A program made the translations under genes and the position numbers. A DNA stretch of 64,000 nt. It comes from Hemileia vastatrix (Eukaryota; Basidiomycota; Pucciniomycetes; Pucciniales; Zaghouaniaceae). Shown piece by piece: positions 21,887-32,179 of the stretch. Every line of letters begins with the position of its first letter. Position 1 is the stretch's first letter. The notes under the pieces are model-generated. The model saw only the letters and a list, made by a program, of their open reading frames with translations, did no database searches and was not told the DNA's origin. Location: positions 23,925,317-23,989,316 of the forward strand of contig JASXTE010000011.1 of NCBI GenBank assembly GCA_030280995.1, written 5' to 3'.

Positions 21887-22423
21887 CTACATTGTTATCA
21901 TCACTATCAGAAGATGGAGGAACTGAGAAGTCATCAGTTTTAAAGTTGAAGGAAGAAATGAAAGTTCTTTACCATCAGATGGACCAGGGATGGTGGAACT
22001 AGTTGTTTTATGGGTTGTGGCACTCTTCTGGGAAGGGTGAAGCTTTTTGATTAATCTGGGTATCAGGATGGATGGCCTAGATCTTTTGGTGCTGGCAGAA
22101 GATGGACCAGGTTGAGGTGGAGGTGAATCTGTTGCAGAAGATAGTGGACCAGGCCTGTGGCAGGTCTTCTTTCTAGATTGGCAGACATTGCAGGACGTTC
22201 TGTATGGATGGACAGGTGGTGTCATGGTGCAGATTAAATTATTGTTGATGCAGTATTGGAAAGGACCCATTTCAGAGGCAGAATTGGGAAGAAGGTTGAA
22301 CATGGTGGTTGGATAAAGAAAGAATGTGGACATTCTCAATTGGAGGGAGGATTTGGTCTTCCAACATTGGCAGGGGCCTTTGTTGTGTGATTTGGTGCTG
22401 TTTGTGCATGTCTTAATTGACAT
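21887..22423 (-). CDS. Antisense Cys-rich ORF 2 in family B
   Basis: A 178-codon minus-strand frame; the first codons lie inside the 3' LTR (22352 onward). A likelier start is the MFNLLPNSA methionine near 22300 or one just before the cluster. It has QYCINNNLICTMT, then CNVCQSRKKTC (CX2CX6C), then a Ser/Pro/Lys-rich tail with RPSILIPRL. It resembles ORF 1 in order and spacing. A coherent minus-strand segment at 21857-21663 (QHTSQQKQLLLHYF) may be a downstream exon. Function unknown; a zinc-binding regulator or chromatin-related factor is speculation. Confidence 0.45.
   Translation of the reverse strand: MSIKTCTNSTKSHNKGPCQCWKTKSSLQLRMSTFFLYPTTMFNLLPNSASEMGPFQYCINNNLICTMTPPVHPYRTSCNVCQSRKKTCHRPGPLSSATDSPPPQPGPSSASTKRSRPSILIPRLIKKLHPSQKSATTHKTTSSTIPGPSDGKELSFLPSTLKLMTSQFLHLLIVMITM
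22342..22351 (+). other. Polypurine tract, family B
   Basis: GGAGGGAGGA immediately precedes the 3' LTR and is the expected plus-strand primer. Confidence 0.7.
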
Positions 22424-23445
22424 CTGTTAAGGAATTGGGTATTTTTCTGGTTCTATTCCGTGGATATTGGGTCTGCGGGTATGTGGGTACTATCATTGGA
22501 TAGCCCTGGGTTTTCTCTATATTTTATGTCTTGAAGACATTTTTCATATTCTGAGTTTTAAGGGGTCATTTCCTCATTTTTCATATATAAAAGATTGCTG
22601 TTTAATTTTGTTTTTTGTGTTTTACGGGCTAACCTTAAGTCTTAGGGTTAAGTGCTTAGTACCATTGGATAGAGCTAATTTTTCTCTATATTTCATGTCA
22701 CAATGTTGATATAGTGAAATTCCGTGTTTTAAAGGTTTTAGTAGTTGTAGATAATTTTTCTAAGTAGATTAGTTGTTTATATTGGTTTTCTGGCTTCATG
22801 GAGGCTGGGCCGCTTCAGGCGGCATCTCCGACGTCGGGCGGCCCGCCCGCCTCTGTTTTAGGAGGTTGGGGAGCGCTTCAGGAGGGTTTTTTATGCAATT
22901 TGGCAGGTACAGGCGCCAGATTGGTGGGTGCGCATGGGCTCTTAGTTAGTGGTCTGTGTGTACATAGTGTATAAGACATTTTGGGGCAACCTTAATCATC
23001 ATACAACCATCCGGAGGTGATATCATTGTTCCTCACTCAGTTTTCACTGTTTTCTGGCCACAATTTGGCTGTGTTTGTTGCAAGTGAGTTCTTCATTTAA
23101 CTTAACTTTGGCAACTGTTTTCTCTGTTATAGTCTTGCAAGCTATAGCAAGTATTATTGCTGTCTCTGGTGTGGATTTGCAGCCTACATCAAGTATCTTT
23201 GCTGTCTCTGGTTTGGACATTGGTCTAAATTTCAGTTCTTTGGTCTGGTAGTCTATCTGGTGACTACTTTCTTGGCTCATCAAGCAGTCAGGTGTGTTAA
23301 AAGGGAGCTTTAGCAAAACATGAACCAACTTGCTTTAGCAAGTAAATCTCACTCTATTTTTATAAAGGGACAGGGGAATTTCTCTCTGGTTTTTTTCCAA
23401 CTCCCTTGGTCAAGGCCTATAGCTAGTACTATAGGATTGTCTACA
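22352..23445 (+). repeat. 3' LTR, family B (1094 bp)
   Basis: It matches 10458-11551 along its full length. The first bases read TTTGGTC instead of TGTGGTC. It is followed by ACGA (23446-23449), the right copy of the target duplication. Confidence 0.95.
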
Positions 23446-24230
23446 ACGAGGATTCAAAATCTGATTGGCAACAATTCATTCAAAGAATTGATAACTTAAA
23501 ATTTTCATACAAATTACCTGATGAAGAAATTACATCAAAATTGATATCTTTATTTACATATGTGGCCTTATTATGGTTTGAATCTGTATTGAGTGAGAGA
23601 ATTAACTACTCCTGGAATGAATGGAAGGCACTAATTGAAAGGCAATTTCAGTGGCCCAAAATTTAGAATCACTCAACAAAGATTTTATGAGAAAGCCAGA
23701 TATAATCCAAATGCTGGAGATAAACCCATGGTATTTTTAATGAATTTAATAAAAATCATGAAAGCCATGGATCCAAAAATGGATAATGATGAGTGGAAAG
23801 AAAAAATAATATATAAATTGCCTATATCAGTCAGAGACATTATTGTAGCTAGAACTGAAACCATCAGAGATACTTCTGGGTTTATTGATATATGCAATGA
23901 AATATTATTGAACCACAAATACAAAACCAGGTATAGTAATTACAAGCAAAGTGTTGAGGTAGTAAAACCTACTACAGATAGGTTAACATTGTAGAAGAAA
24001 AAACCTTCAGCTCCCTTTTTCCCTAAATAACAAGAAAATAACACTTGCTACAAATGTAATGAAACTTGGGCTAAAGGTCATACTTGTAAGAAAAGAATAA
24101 ATGTTATTGAAAACTCACAAGATTCTGAACAAAGTAATCAGAAAGATGAAAAGGAAGAATCTAGTAAGGATTTTAAAAGTAAAATTTCTTACAGTGATGA
24201 TGAAAATGAGATATATGTATTAGAACAGGA
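23446..24230 (+). pseudogene. Family A gag, C-terminal part
   Basis: It continues the gag interrupted at 10458: EDSKSDWQQFIQRIDNL, LFTYVALLWFESVL and WNEWKALIERQF, patterns of the retrotransposon gag capsid domain. A frame change comes near 23655, followed by FYEKARYNPNAGDKP and a zinc-knuckle-like CYKCNETWAKGHTC near 24045. Stops at 23992 and 24027 break the frame. Its neighbour in frame is the protease at 24235. Confidence 0.7.
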
Positions 24231-24234
24231 TATT

Positions 24235-25167
24235 ATGTTCCTGAATGATGCAATACCTCATACAGATACATCTTTAACTTCCATTGAAGAAGCTGAAATT
24301 ATCAAAGATGTATCTCATGATACTTACAAAATAACACCTATTAGAGCGCCTGTTTTTATATGTGGAAAAGAAATGAATGCCATTCTTGACACTGGGGCTG
24401 CAGGTAGTGTAGTTTCTATTAATACTTTAATGAAACTAGACATTAAGTATAAGGAAAAACTAGAACCTGTACAGACAAAGAACTGGAGGGGTTTTGGTTC
24501 AGTATTAAATCCAATTGGAAAATACAAAACATCTGTATTCTTTAAATATCATAATGGATATGTAAGTGCAGTGTGTGACTTTGTGGTAATGGATAATAAT
24601 AATTGTAGTGATTGGTTTATTATTGGCAATGACTTATTGACAAAATTTGGCATTAAACTAGATCCTGCAAACAGTTGCTTCACTATAGGCGTGAATGGTG
24701 AGAGAAAATTCAAGATTTGCTCTGAAAATTCAGTTTATTCCATTGCTTCTAAAGAAGAACAACTGCAAGGTGGAGGAACCACCTCTGAAGTGGGAAAATT
24801 GGAAAATGAAATCCAAAAAGCCTCTTTCAGTCCTCAACTCTCAAAAATTGAAGAAAACAATATTTTGAGATTGATAAAATCTTATCCTATGGCATTTGCT
24901 CATGGTTCAAATGAGCTAGGATTGGTCAAAGACCATGAGATAAAAATCTCTTTAAGTTGTGATCTGGATAATATTCCTGGAAGCTTGAAAAAGAAACCTT
25001 ACCCAGCTTCTCCTGCAAAAAGGAAAGACATTGAAGACAACATTAAAATGTTGTTAGAAATGAGTATTGTTGAAAAAGTAGACACAACACCTAAGTATTG
25101 TGTTATTTCACCAGTTTTAATCTCTTATAAAAAAAGACAAGATTATGTGGTGATTACAGAGCTCTGA
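24235..25167 (+). CDS. Family A protease and start of RT
   Basis: A 310-codon frame. The aspartic protease active site ILDTGAAGSVV lies near residue 51, with a second half around WFIIGNDLL near residue 128. The later part (KKPYPASPAKR, then IVEKVDTTPKYCVISPV) is the N-terminal segment of a Ty3-type RT. The frame is lost at a run of A's near 25130, after which RT continues one frame over with DYRALNTFTVDDIYPLP. It is part of a former gag-pol polyprotein. Confidence 0.75.
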   Translation: MFLNDAIPHTDTSLTSIEEAEIIKDVSHDTYKITPIRAPVFICGKEMNAILDTGAAGSVVSINTLMKLDIKYKEKLEPVQTKNWRGFGSVLNPIGKYKTSVFFKYHNGYVSAVCDFVVMDNNNCSDWFIIGNDLLTKFGIKLDPANSCFTIGVNGERKFKICSENSVYSIASKEEQLQGGGTTSEVGKLENEIQKASFSPQLSKIEENNILRLIKSYPMAFAHGSNELGLVKDHEIKISLSCDLDNIPGSLKKKPYPASPAKRKDIEDNIKMLLEMSIVEKVDTTPKYCVISPVLISYKKRQDYVVITEL

Positions 25168-26335
25168 ATACATTCACTGTGGATGATATTTACCCTCTAC
25201 CAAGGATAGCTTATATCCATGCTACCTTACAAGGAGAAAAATATATTTCCTGTCTGGATTGAAAAAAAGGTTACCACCAGATTCCTGTGGAAAAGAATTC
25301 TCAGAATTTCTTACTCATAACCACACACATGGAGATATATAAATATGTGAGAATGCCTTTTGGCCCAAAAAATGCGTCTTCAGTCTTCCAAAAATTTACG
25401 GATGGTATTTTTCATCAGGAAATGATTGAAGGATGGCTTTTAGTTTATATTGATGACATCATAGTGTTCTCAAAAACATATGATGAACATTTAAATCACC
25501 TGAAAAGAGTATTTCAAAAAATGGATGAAATTAATATGACAATTGCATTGAAAAAATGTAAGTTTAGGCTTCAATCCTTGAAAGTACTTGGATATGTTGT
25601 ATCTGGATTACAAATTTGTGTTGACCAGAACAAAGTGGAAGAAATAAAAAACATTAGTATACCTAAGAATGTGAAAGATTTTTAAAGTTTTTTAGGTATG
25701 TGTGGATATTATAGACAGTATATAAAAAACTAACAATTAATTGCAGTGTCTTTAACAACATTAATCAGGAAAAATGAAGCTTTTATTTGGAATAATCAAA
25801 GAGAAGACACCTTTGATAAATCAAAGGAGTGTTTAATGTCAGCTCCAATATTGGGACTGCCAGATTTTAACCTACCTTTTATCTTGTACACTGATGAAAG
25901 CTTCATAGGGTTAGGTGCTGCCTTACAGCAAAAACAGATAATAAATGGAAAATTATTTGAAGTAGTTATCTGTTATATATCCAGAACCTTAAGAAAGACA
26001 TAATTAAGGTATGGTGCCACCCAACTGGAATGTTTAGCCATTGTGTGGGCCTTGGAGAAACTTCATTAAAATCTGGAAGACCAGATTTTTGAATTAATAA
26101 CAGATTGCAGTGCAGTAAAATCATTACTAAACATGAAAACACCTAATAGGCACATGTTTAGATGGCAACTAGCAGTAAAAGAGTACAGAGGAAGAATGAC
26201 AATCACTCATACATCTGGAACATTGTATTCTAATGTGGATTTATTATCCAGAAGTCCTTTTCCAAATGATGCTGGCAACCAAGCTTATGTACCTGAAAAT
26301 GAGGCTATACATATATTTGGGATTTATATAGTGGT
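25147..26335 (+). pseudogene. Family A RT-RNase H with stops
   Basis: The RT core continues: DYRALNTFTVDDIYPLP, KGYHQIPVEKN, YVRMPFGPKNASSVFQ, and the catalytic LLVYIDDIIVFSKT near 25450, then RNase H TDESFIGLGAALQQ near 25895. In-frame stops are at about 25259 (W position in LDxKKGYHQ), 25682, 25731, 26000 and 26067. Two of them (25682, 26000) fit a CAA-to-TAA change, and 25259 fits TGG-to-TGA. It cannot yield active enzyme. Confidence 0.85.
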
Positions 26336-26350
26336 TTAGAGGAAGATTTT

Positions 26351-27880
26351 ATGCAAACTATATTGGAAAATTATTCATCTGATATAGATTTGGCTAAATT
26401 ATCTACTATTTTAAATGATCCAACTAATGCCTCCATGAGTGCATTAATTAAAACCTTGCCTTCAAAGTATAAAAATGTTTTGGAAAAAGTTAAACTGTCA
26501 ATTGTAGATGGCTATATATATTACAGAAAAAAGCTAATTAATGTAATAGTAATACCACCTTCTATGAAAGAGTTAATGTTGAGTACTTTTCATGATGAAA
26601 TCTTAGCTGCTCATTTTGATTTTAACAAAACATTAAACAGAGTTAAAAATACAGCCTGGTGGAAAAACATGAAAGAAGATGTACAAGAATACATTGAAAC
26701 ATGTGACTCTTGTCAGAAATATAAAATATTAACTGGGAAGAGAGCTGGGTTGTTACAACAAATAGAGCAGCCAAAAGCTCCATGGGAAATTATAAACATG
26801 TATTTTGTCACTGGCTTTCTATTAGCAGGAAAAGAAAGTTTCAATTCTTTCTGGGTAATTGTTGATAGATTAACAAGAATGTTTAAATTTATCCCTACCC
26901 ATAAAAAGGTATCTGAAAAGGACTTGGCATTTCTATGGTGGACTCAAATAATGAATACTGCTGGGTTCCCTAAAGCCATAGTCTCTGACAGAGACCCTAA
27001 ATTTACTTCAGAGTTCTGGACATCTTTGATGGAAGTATCAGGTTTTCAATTGAAATTGTCTACAGCACACCATCCACAAACTGATGGGTTGGCTGAGAGA
27101 ATGATACAGACTCTAGAAGATATGATCAGAAGATATTGTGCCTTTGGATTGGAATACAAAGACAATGAGAAATTCACACATGACTGGGTAACATTAATTT
27201 CTTGCCATGAATTTGCTTATAATAGCACAACTCATTCTGTAACAGAGAAAAACCCATTTGAACTCTGGCTGGGATATATACCAAATACCCCAGTAAATAA
27301 TTTAAATAAATTACCAAGGTTGGATATACACCCTGGTACTAAAGCCTTTATTCATATGCAACAAATGTGTAGAAAGCATGCAGGGGAATGCATCCAAAAA
27401 GCATTTGAATATGAAAAGATAAGTTGTAACAAATCTCATAAAGAATTTGAATTCAAAAAAGGAGATGAATTCCTAATTTCAACACTACATTTTAACTTAC
27501 AAGGTAATGTAAAATTAAAGGATCCCTTTGTAGGACCTTTTTTAGTAAGCAAAATGGTTGGTAATAATGCTGTGGAAGTCATATTATATGCCCCATATGA
27601 TAGGAAACATCCAGTTTTACCTATCTCATTATTAAAACCTTACCATGCAAATGATCCTGACTTATTTCCAAAAAGAAGAGGAAGGCCTAAAAAGCAACCT
27701 GAAGAAATTGTGGAAAAGGCAGAGATTGAAAAAACACTCAAGAAAAGAATTCTGTCTAAAGAGAAAGGAACTGAGTATTTATTAAGATTTAAGGGGAAAT
27801 TAAATGAATTTGATAAATGGATACCTGAAAAAGAAATTTCAAATCAATCCTTCTTTCTTAAAAAATTTAAACAGAAATAA
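26351..27880 (+). CDS. Family A integrase with AT-hook and chromodomain
   Basis: A 509-codon intact frame. A zinc-binding H..H..C-x2-C region ends CDSCQKYK. In the DDE core the first Asp is replaced by Tyr (INMYFVTGF where the family has INMDF), the second is present (SDRDPKFTS), and the Glu is present (TDGLAERMIQTLE). The C-terminal region carries an AT-hook-like KRRGRPKKQ and a chromodomain (LLRFKGKLNEFDKWIPE). Chromodomain integrases direct insertion to modified chromatin. The Asp-to-Tyr change should abolish catalysis although the frame is open. Confidence 0.9.
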   Translation: MQTILENYSSDIDLAKLSTILNDPTNASMSALIKTLPSKYKNVLEKVKLSIVDGYIYYRKKLINVIVIPPSMKELMLSTFHDEILAAHFDFNKTLNRVKNTAWWKNMKEDVQEYIETCDSCQKYKILTGKRAGLLQQIEQPKAPWEIINMYFVTGFLLAGKESFNSFWVIVDRLTRMFKFIPTHKKVSEKDLAFLWWTQIMNTAGFPKAIVSDRDPKFTSEFWTSLMEVSGFQLKLSTAHHPQTDGLAERMIQTLEDMIRRYCAFGLEYKDNEKFTHDWVTLISCHEFAYNSTTHSVTEKNPFELWLGYIPNTPVNNLNKLPRLDIHPGTKAFIHMQQMCRKHAGECIQKAFEYEKISCNKSHKEFEFKKGDEFLISTLHFNLQGNVKLKDPFVGPFLVSKMVGNNAVEVILYAPYDRKHPVLPISLLKPYHANDPDLFPKRRGRPKKQPEEIVEKAEIEKTLKKRILSKEKGTEYLLRFKGKLNEFDKWIPEKEISNQSFFLKKFKQK

Positions 27881-28048
27881 ATTACTTTTAAACCAGCTGA
27901 GGGGTTAAAAAAACAGTACTCATAATACTTTTTTATGTTTTATTTCTTTAAGTAATTAATCTTTAATGCTACAGAATTTTCTGAATACCTGAAAAATAAT
28001 ATAAAATATTAAAAGTGTATAACTTATCATTTTTTTATTATTTTTTTT

Positions 28049-28059
28049 GGGTGGGAAAG
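28049..28059 (+). other. Polypurine tract, family A
   Basis: GGGTGGGAAAG lies directly before the 3' LTR start TGTCCTCC. Confidence 0.7.
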
Positions 28060-29552
28060 TGTCCTCCTGGATATTCCCAGGACTGAGTAAAAATTACTTA
28101 TAAGTTATGTTAAACACATGGACTATATGTGGGAGCAATAAATTAGAGTACACAAATAGTATACATAAGTAAATTTATGATAATATACAAAATATGCCAT
28201 TATAACACCTTATATACACACATATATCCACCTTTTATAAGTCTTATGTACTTAATATTAAGTTGAACTATGCTAGGGTAATCTTAAGAACCTTAAATAT
28301 AAGGCTACATAATTTTTAAGTACACTTAAAGCTGTTATTTTCATTGTTTTATGTAAAAAACAAGAAATGCACTTTAAATCACAAAAAAGTTGATTATATG
28401 CGCTATAAATTTAATAATAGTAAAAATGCGCTTTAACAGATCAATTTTTCTTAATTAGGACTATTTATTTGGCTACTCAAATGCATAAAAATAACATTTT
28501 TCAAATTTGGTGTTTTTTATGCCAGAAATGGCTTCTGTGTACTGGCCACATACTGCCTGCATTTTTCCCATGTGAATAGCTTCATTTTTAGAAAAGTGAG
28601 CTATTTCACACTATAATTACCCCACATTCTACGCCCACTGTGGGAAAACACACTAAAATAGGCAACAGGCGCTTATTTAGTGTCCTAGCTTAATTATAAA
28701 TGCATTGACCCTCTTTATATGCACTAATTTCATTAATAACCTCATTCTTGGCACTTTAATTCACTACCAGGCTTAAATTTGCCTAAATTGGTCAAGGTTT
28801 TTTCAGTGCAAGTGCCTGCCAAGGACTGCATGTAGTTACCCCACATCTCACGCCCTTTTTTGGGTTTTTGGTGGTTTCTCAGTCAATTTTGGTTATTTTT
28901 GAATGGGGATTTCACGTAGTATAATGTCATGATTAGCCCCAATATTTCTACAGTTAATACTCCTTATTATTAAGTATTATTTAGTCTTGATTTTCCCTTT
29001 TTGGCCTTTTATATTAATGTATAATACGCATATACTCTCTTTTTTGCTTATTCTTTATTTTGATAGATTATCCCTATTACTACAGGATTTTGGAAGGCGA
29101 TATCATTCTAATTATGTTACTAGTCACTATTTTTGGCTCTTAAAATGTCTATTGGCTAGAATGAGGCTTCATTAACTGTGTATTCAGCTGGTAAATCATA
29201 GGGGTCATTGGGGAAGTAATTGTGTATAAAAGGAGGGGGTTTTTGGTTTTATTTTCTTCATTCTTTATCATTACAATTTAAAAATATAACCAATTCAATT
29301 ACAGTACATATTAGTAGTACTTATAAAGTCTTTGAATAGTATCTGAATTTATTAAATCTATTTTTCTACCAACTATAAAGATTTTAAGCCATATATAATT
29401 AGTGTGATTAGAATTACTGAGACACTTATATTGAGTTATATTTTAATACTTATTGAATTTGTACTACAGTATTCATATAGGAACATTAAAATCTTCTAGA
29501 AAACTGACTATTCAAGCTAGTTCACATCTTTGTACTTTACCTCAGCCTGACT
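28060..29552 (+). repeat. 3' LTR, family A (1493 bp)
   Basis: The same length as 6134-7626 and alignable throughout. It ends CAGCCTGACT, next to Harbinger-derived sequence. The TATA box GTATAAAAG is at 29224-29232. Confidence 0.88.
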
Positions 29553-29639
29553 TTTATCCTTCTTTATTGGGCTCAAAAGTGGTTAAATTATTCAGACATC
29601 TGTTTTGGAAAAAGAGCAATCCTTCACTTTGTCTTATTT

Positions 29640-29860
29640 CTTAATTCTTTATCCATTAAAAGATAGCCATTGACTACTGATATAGGGGGCATTCTACTTT
29701 AGTTACATTCTCATTACCAAAACAAGAATAATAATTAGTTTTAGTTTTTAGCCAGTTGATAAGTATGAGGTGATTGCCTTTTTTTAGTTCAATGGTCTTT
29801 TATTTCTTATCTGAGCAGAGGAAAGTGGAAGTAGTTGAATTCAAAGAACACAGAGCCCCA
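29640..29860 (-). pseudogene. Fragment of Harbinger Myb-like gene, first exon
   Basis: The minus strand encodes a divergent copy of the first exon of the gene at 47797-46450: ELKKGNHLILINWLKTKTNY, then SCFGNENVTKV. Downstream exons are missing because the family A 3' LTR lies immediately to the left. It is therefore the stump of another Harbinger-type element. Confidence 0.65.
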
Positions 29861-29936
29861 ATCTTTTAATGAATGTTTAATTTTTCTTTTTCCATCAATT
29901 CTTCTTTACATTTCTCATTCTTTCTTTTCTAGTCTC

Positions 29937-30545
29937 CTCCTAATAAAACTGAAATTTCAAAAAATATTAATGATTCTGGAAATGACAATCCTGCTTTGCT
30001 AGCTGCTTTAGATGAACTTCCTGAACCCTCTAGCACAAATTCTAACTAAAGTGTTGAGCACCAACTTTAATGAACTTGAACCATCTTTTAAAATGTGGTA
30101 ATAATTCAACCTGCTCATTGTCCTCCCTTGACAATCATTTTGTGAAAAAAGATATAAGTAATATTTTTTCACTATGCATCTTCATCAATAACATATTTAT
30201 TTTTTATTCTATTCATTTTTCTCAGCAAGATACTCTATTGAAAAAAATGCCCTTGACTTTTAGAAGATAAAGTTTGATCGTATGCTAATGAAAGATCAGC
30301 AGGCCTTAGATTTGGAGGACAATTTTTTCTTCTTCAATCAAACTTTGAAAAGGTTAAATTTGATGTAGATGAGATGGAAAGAGCTCACCTTCCTTTAGAG
30401 AAAATAAGAGACTGCAAATTTCAAAGAGAAATGGCTTGTGGTGAATTGGAAAAAAAGAAAGTTTTGAAAAAAAAAAGAACTCTTTACAGAATGTATAAAA
30501 AATGGCCAATCTTATGAGGACATTATAAAATTTCTTGAATTTTTT
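29937..30545 (+). pseudogene. Fragment of Harbinger Myb-like gene, C-terminal part
   Basis: The plus strand encodes a charged coiled-coil-like end resembling the last exon of the 46450-47797 gene: KIRDCKFQREMACGELEKKK, then in the next frame LFTECIKNGQSYEDIIKFLE (compare LIECVKANKSVEEIECLK). It is opposite in orientation to the 29640-29860 fragment, so at least two broken copies meet here. Frameshifts are present. Confidence 0.55.
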
Positions 30546-31899
30546 TTTATAATTTATAGGTTGTTTGGTTGGTTAACTTACTTTTGTTTAATTCCTTTTC
30601 TGTGATAATTTTATATATGCTGACTTTGTTAGTGTGTGCTAGTATATAAGTATGATTTAATATTAAATATTAATGTTCCTACTACTTATTGATAAATGAT
30701 TTAGTGATTAAACCTCAGGGGAAGACTAACAAATGAGTTATTCTCAATGTAAACTCACAATACTTAGATTTTATGTGTGCTAGTGGTGGAAAATAGAATA
30801 ATAAAATATAGTTATAGCTTATATAAAGATAATATCAATTTATAAATGCCTTTTAATATATTTATATGTGATAATAATTGTTTTATAATGTTTTTTGAAG
30901 TGTAGTAAGTAAGTGATGTCCAATAACCCATCAAATCCTCCCTTACTTATACCAAAATCCACTGGAGTGCACAGACCTTCAATCCAGATGATGTCACTGC
31001 TATCCCTGGCAATTAAAGCACTTTGAGGGCCCATCACCTTCCCATGGCGTCCACTTCAAGAAGTTTCAACACCCAGACCTCCAGTAAGGACCCTCCATCA
31101 CAATTAATGATACCACAGACCCATACCATAAATAGAATAAACTGATAAAAGCAGATACCATAAAGAAACAGGTAAAATAACTCATCCAAAGAGTATATAA
31201 TGAAACCCAAAGCATATAAAGGAACCAAATTAACTGTCCAAGCCCCCAATGACATCCTTAAACATCCATATTAACCCAGTAATCATATCCCAACCCATAA
31301 ATCCATGAAAATCCATCCAAGGAAGCAGATTAAGCTGTCCAAACTGGATATATGGGTCTGAAATAGGTGTATATGCTTGTGTAGGCGTTGTGAGTCCACT
31401 TGATACGTTCATATGACCTAAAATAAGCAGAAAAATAAATTTTATAGGCTATTAAGAGGTTAAAACCCACTTATAGACCTAAATATACATAATATAACTA
31501 CATATTTCACTGAATATGAGGTTTATGTATACGTATAAGCTTTTGTATGTCTATAATTAATTAATATCACTTAAGATAAGTATATTATGACTCCATTAAC
31601 ACCTTAATAAGTATTATTAGGCTATGTATAAGCTATTTAAACTACTATAAGTCATATAATAGTGTAATAATTATATATATATGTATTATAACCATATATA
31701 TAAGTATTTTAACCTTATTTTTAAGTAATATGATTAATGTAATTAAGGTTATCTTATTTTAAACATAAGAATTCTTAAGTCCTGGAGATACCTAGGCAGA
31801 AAGACTTTTTTAAAGTTCTTGAATATATATATATATATATTTTTTTTTTTTTTGGAAAAAATTTGAAAAACTCATACAATTTTTCATCTTTACATTCAA
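30546..31899. other. AT-rich stretch, no recognised gene
   Basis: The minus strand has three open pieces (31412-31230, 31255-31034, 31037-30840) that together look somewhat coherent (PTQAYTPISDPYIQFGQ; a hydrophobic segment near 31150), but I recognise no family. 31765-31805 resembles the reverse complement of a family A-type LTR start, so this may be a diverged LTR or leader. An (AT)n run is at 31825-31841. Confidence 0.3.
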
Positions 31900-32120
31900 G
31901 TCTATAAATTTGATTTTCTAAATACAGCTAAGTCATCAAAATTCTATATCTGTTTTGAAAATTTGGCAATACCCCTTCCCCTTCTTGCATTTGATTGAAG
32001 CAAGGGATGGGTATCACCAAATTTTCCTAAGTCATTAAATTCACATGTCAGATTTGAAAATTTGGCGATACCCTCCCCTGCATTTTATTGAAGTAAGGGG
32101 TGCAAGTCACCAAAGTTTAA
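31900..32120 (-). repeat. Two units of the Harbinger 93-bp tandem repeat
   Basis: Reverse-complement copies of the repeat at 45897-46318 (AAATTTGGCAATACCCC...TTGAAGCAAGGG...GGTATCACCAAA). Together with the Tet-like fragment at 32180-32604 they preserve the order seen in the intact Harbinger element. Confidence 0.7.
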
Positions 32121-32179
32121 TATAATGACACAAATTAATTAATAAATATATAAGATATGTCAAACTTAATAGTTTTAAA

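Larger units (their letters stand above)
18207..22351 (+). other. Long non-pol region of family B
   Basis: A 4.1-kb region between integrase and the 3' LTR, with no plus-strand gene recognised. It contains three copies of a conserved hairpin, an array of AAGACTTTAAACTGA motifs, T-rich stretches with a poly-A run (19381-19396), and two antisense cysteine-rich ORFs. Minus-strand open pieces at 19587-19820, 20324-20557 and 21663-21857 could be further exons or debris of those antisense genes. Confidence 0.6.
10458..23445 (+). mobile_element. Ty3/gypsy retrotransposon, family B (13 kb), nested in A
   Basis: Paired 1094-bp LTRs, a primer-binding site, gag with a zinc knuckle, aspartic protease, RT-RNase H, integrase without a chromodomain, an unusually long 4.1-kb region between integrase and the 3' LTR, and a polypurine tract. 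The LTRs are closely similar, so insertion is fairly recent. The coding part needs only a few changes to be open: a frameshift near 13160, a TGA near 13255, a frameshift near 16490 and a TAA at 16797. The same family left a solo LTR at 3954 and an integrase fragment at 62480. Confidence 0.93.
6134..29552 (+). mobile_element. Ty3/gypsy chromovirus, family A, split by nested family B
   Basis: Two 1493-bp LTRs (6134-7626 and 28060-29552) in the same orientation bracket gag, protease, RT, RNase H and an integrase with a C-terminal chromodomain. A polypurine tract precedes the 3' LTR. The internal region is interrupted at 10458-23445 by element B; removing that insertion and one 4-bp duplicate rejoins the gag frame. 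No clear target duplication flanks the outer ends (AATAA on the left, TTTAT on the right), so one side was probably rearranged. Multiple stops in gag and RT make it non-autonomous. Confidence 0.88.

Noticed and set aside
6129..29557. Target-site duplication of the family A element
   Set aside because: AATAA on the left and TTTAT on the right do not match, and the flanks are unrelated elements, so no duplication is claimed.
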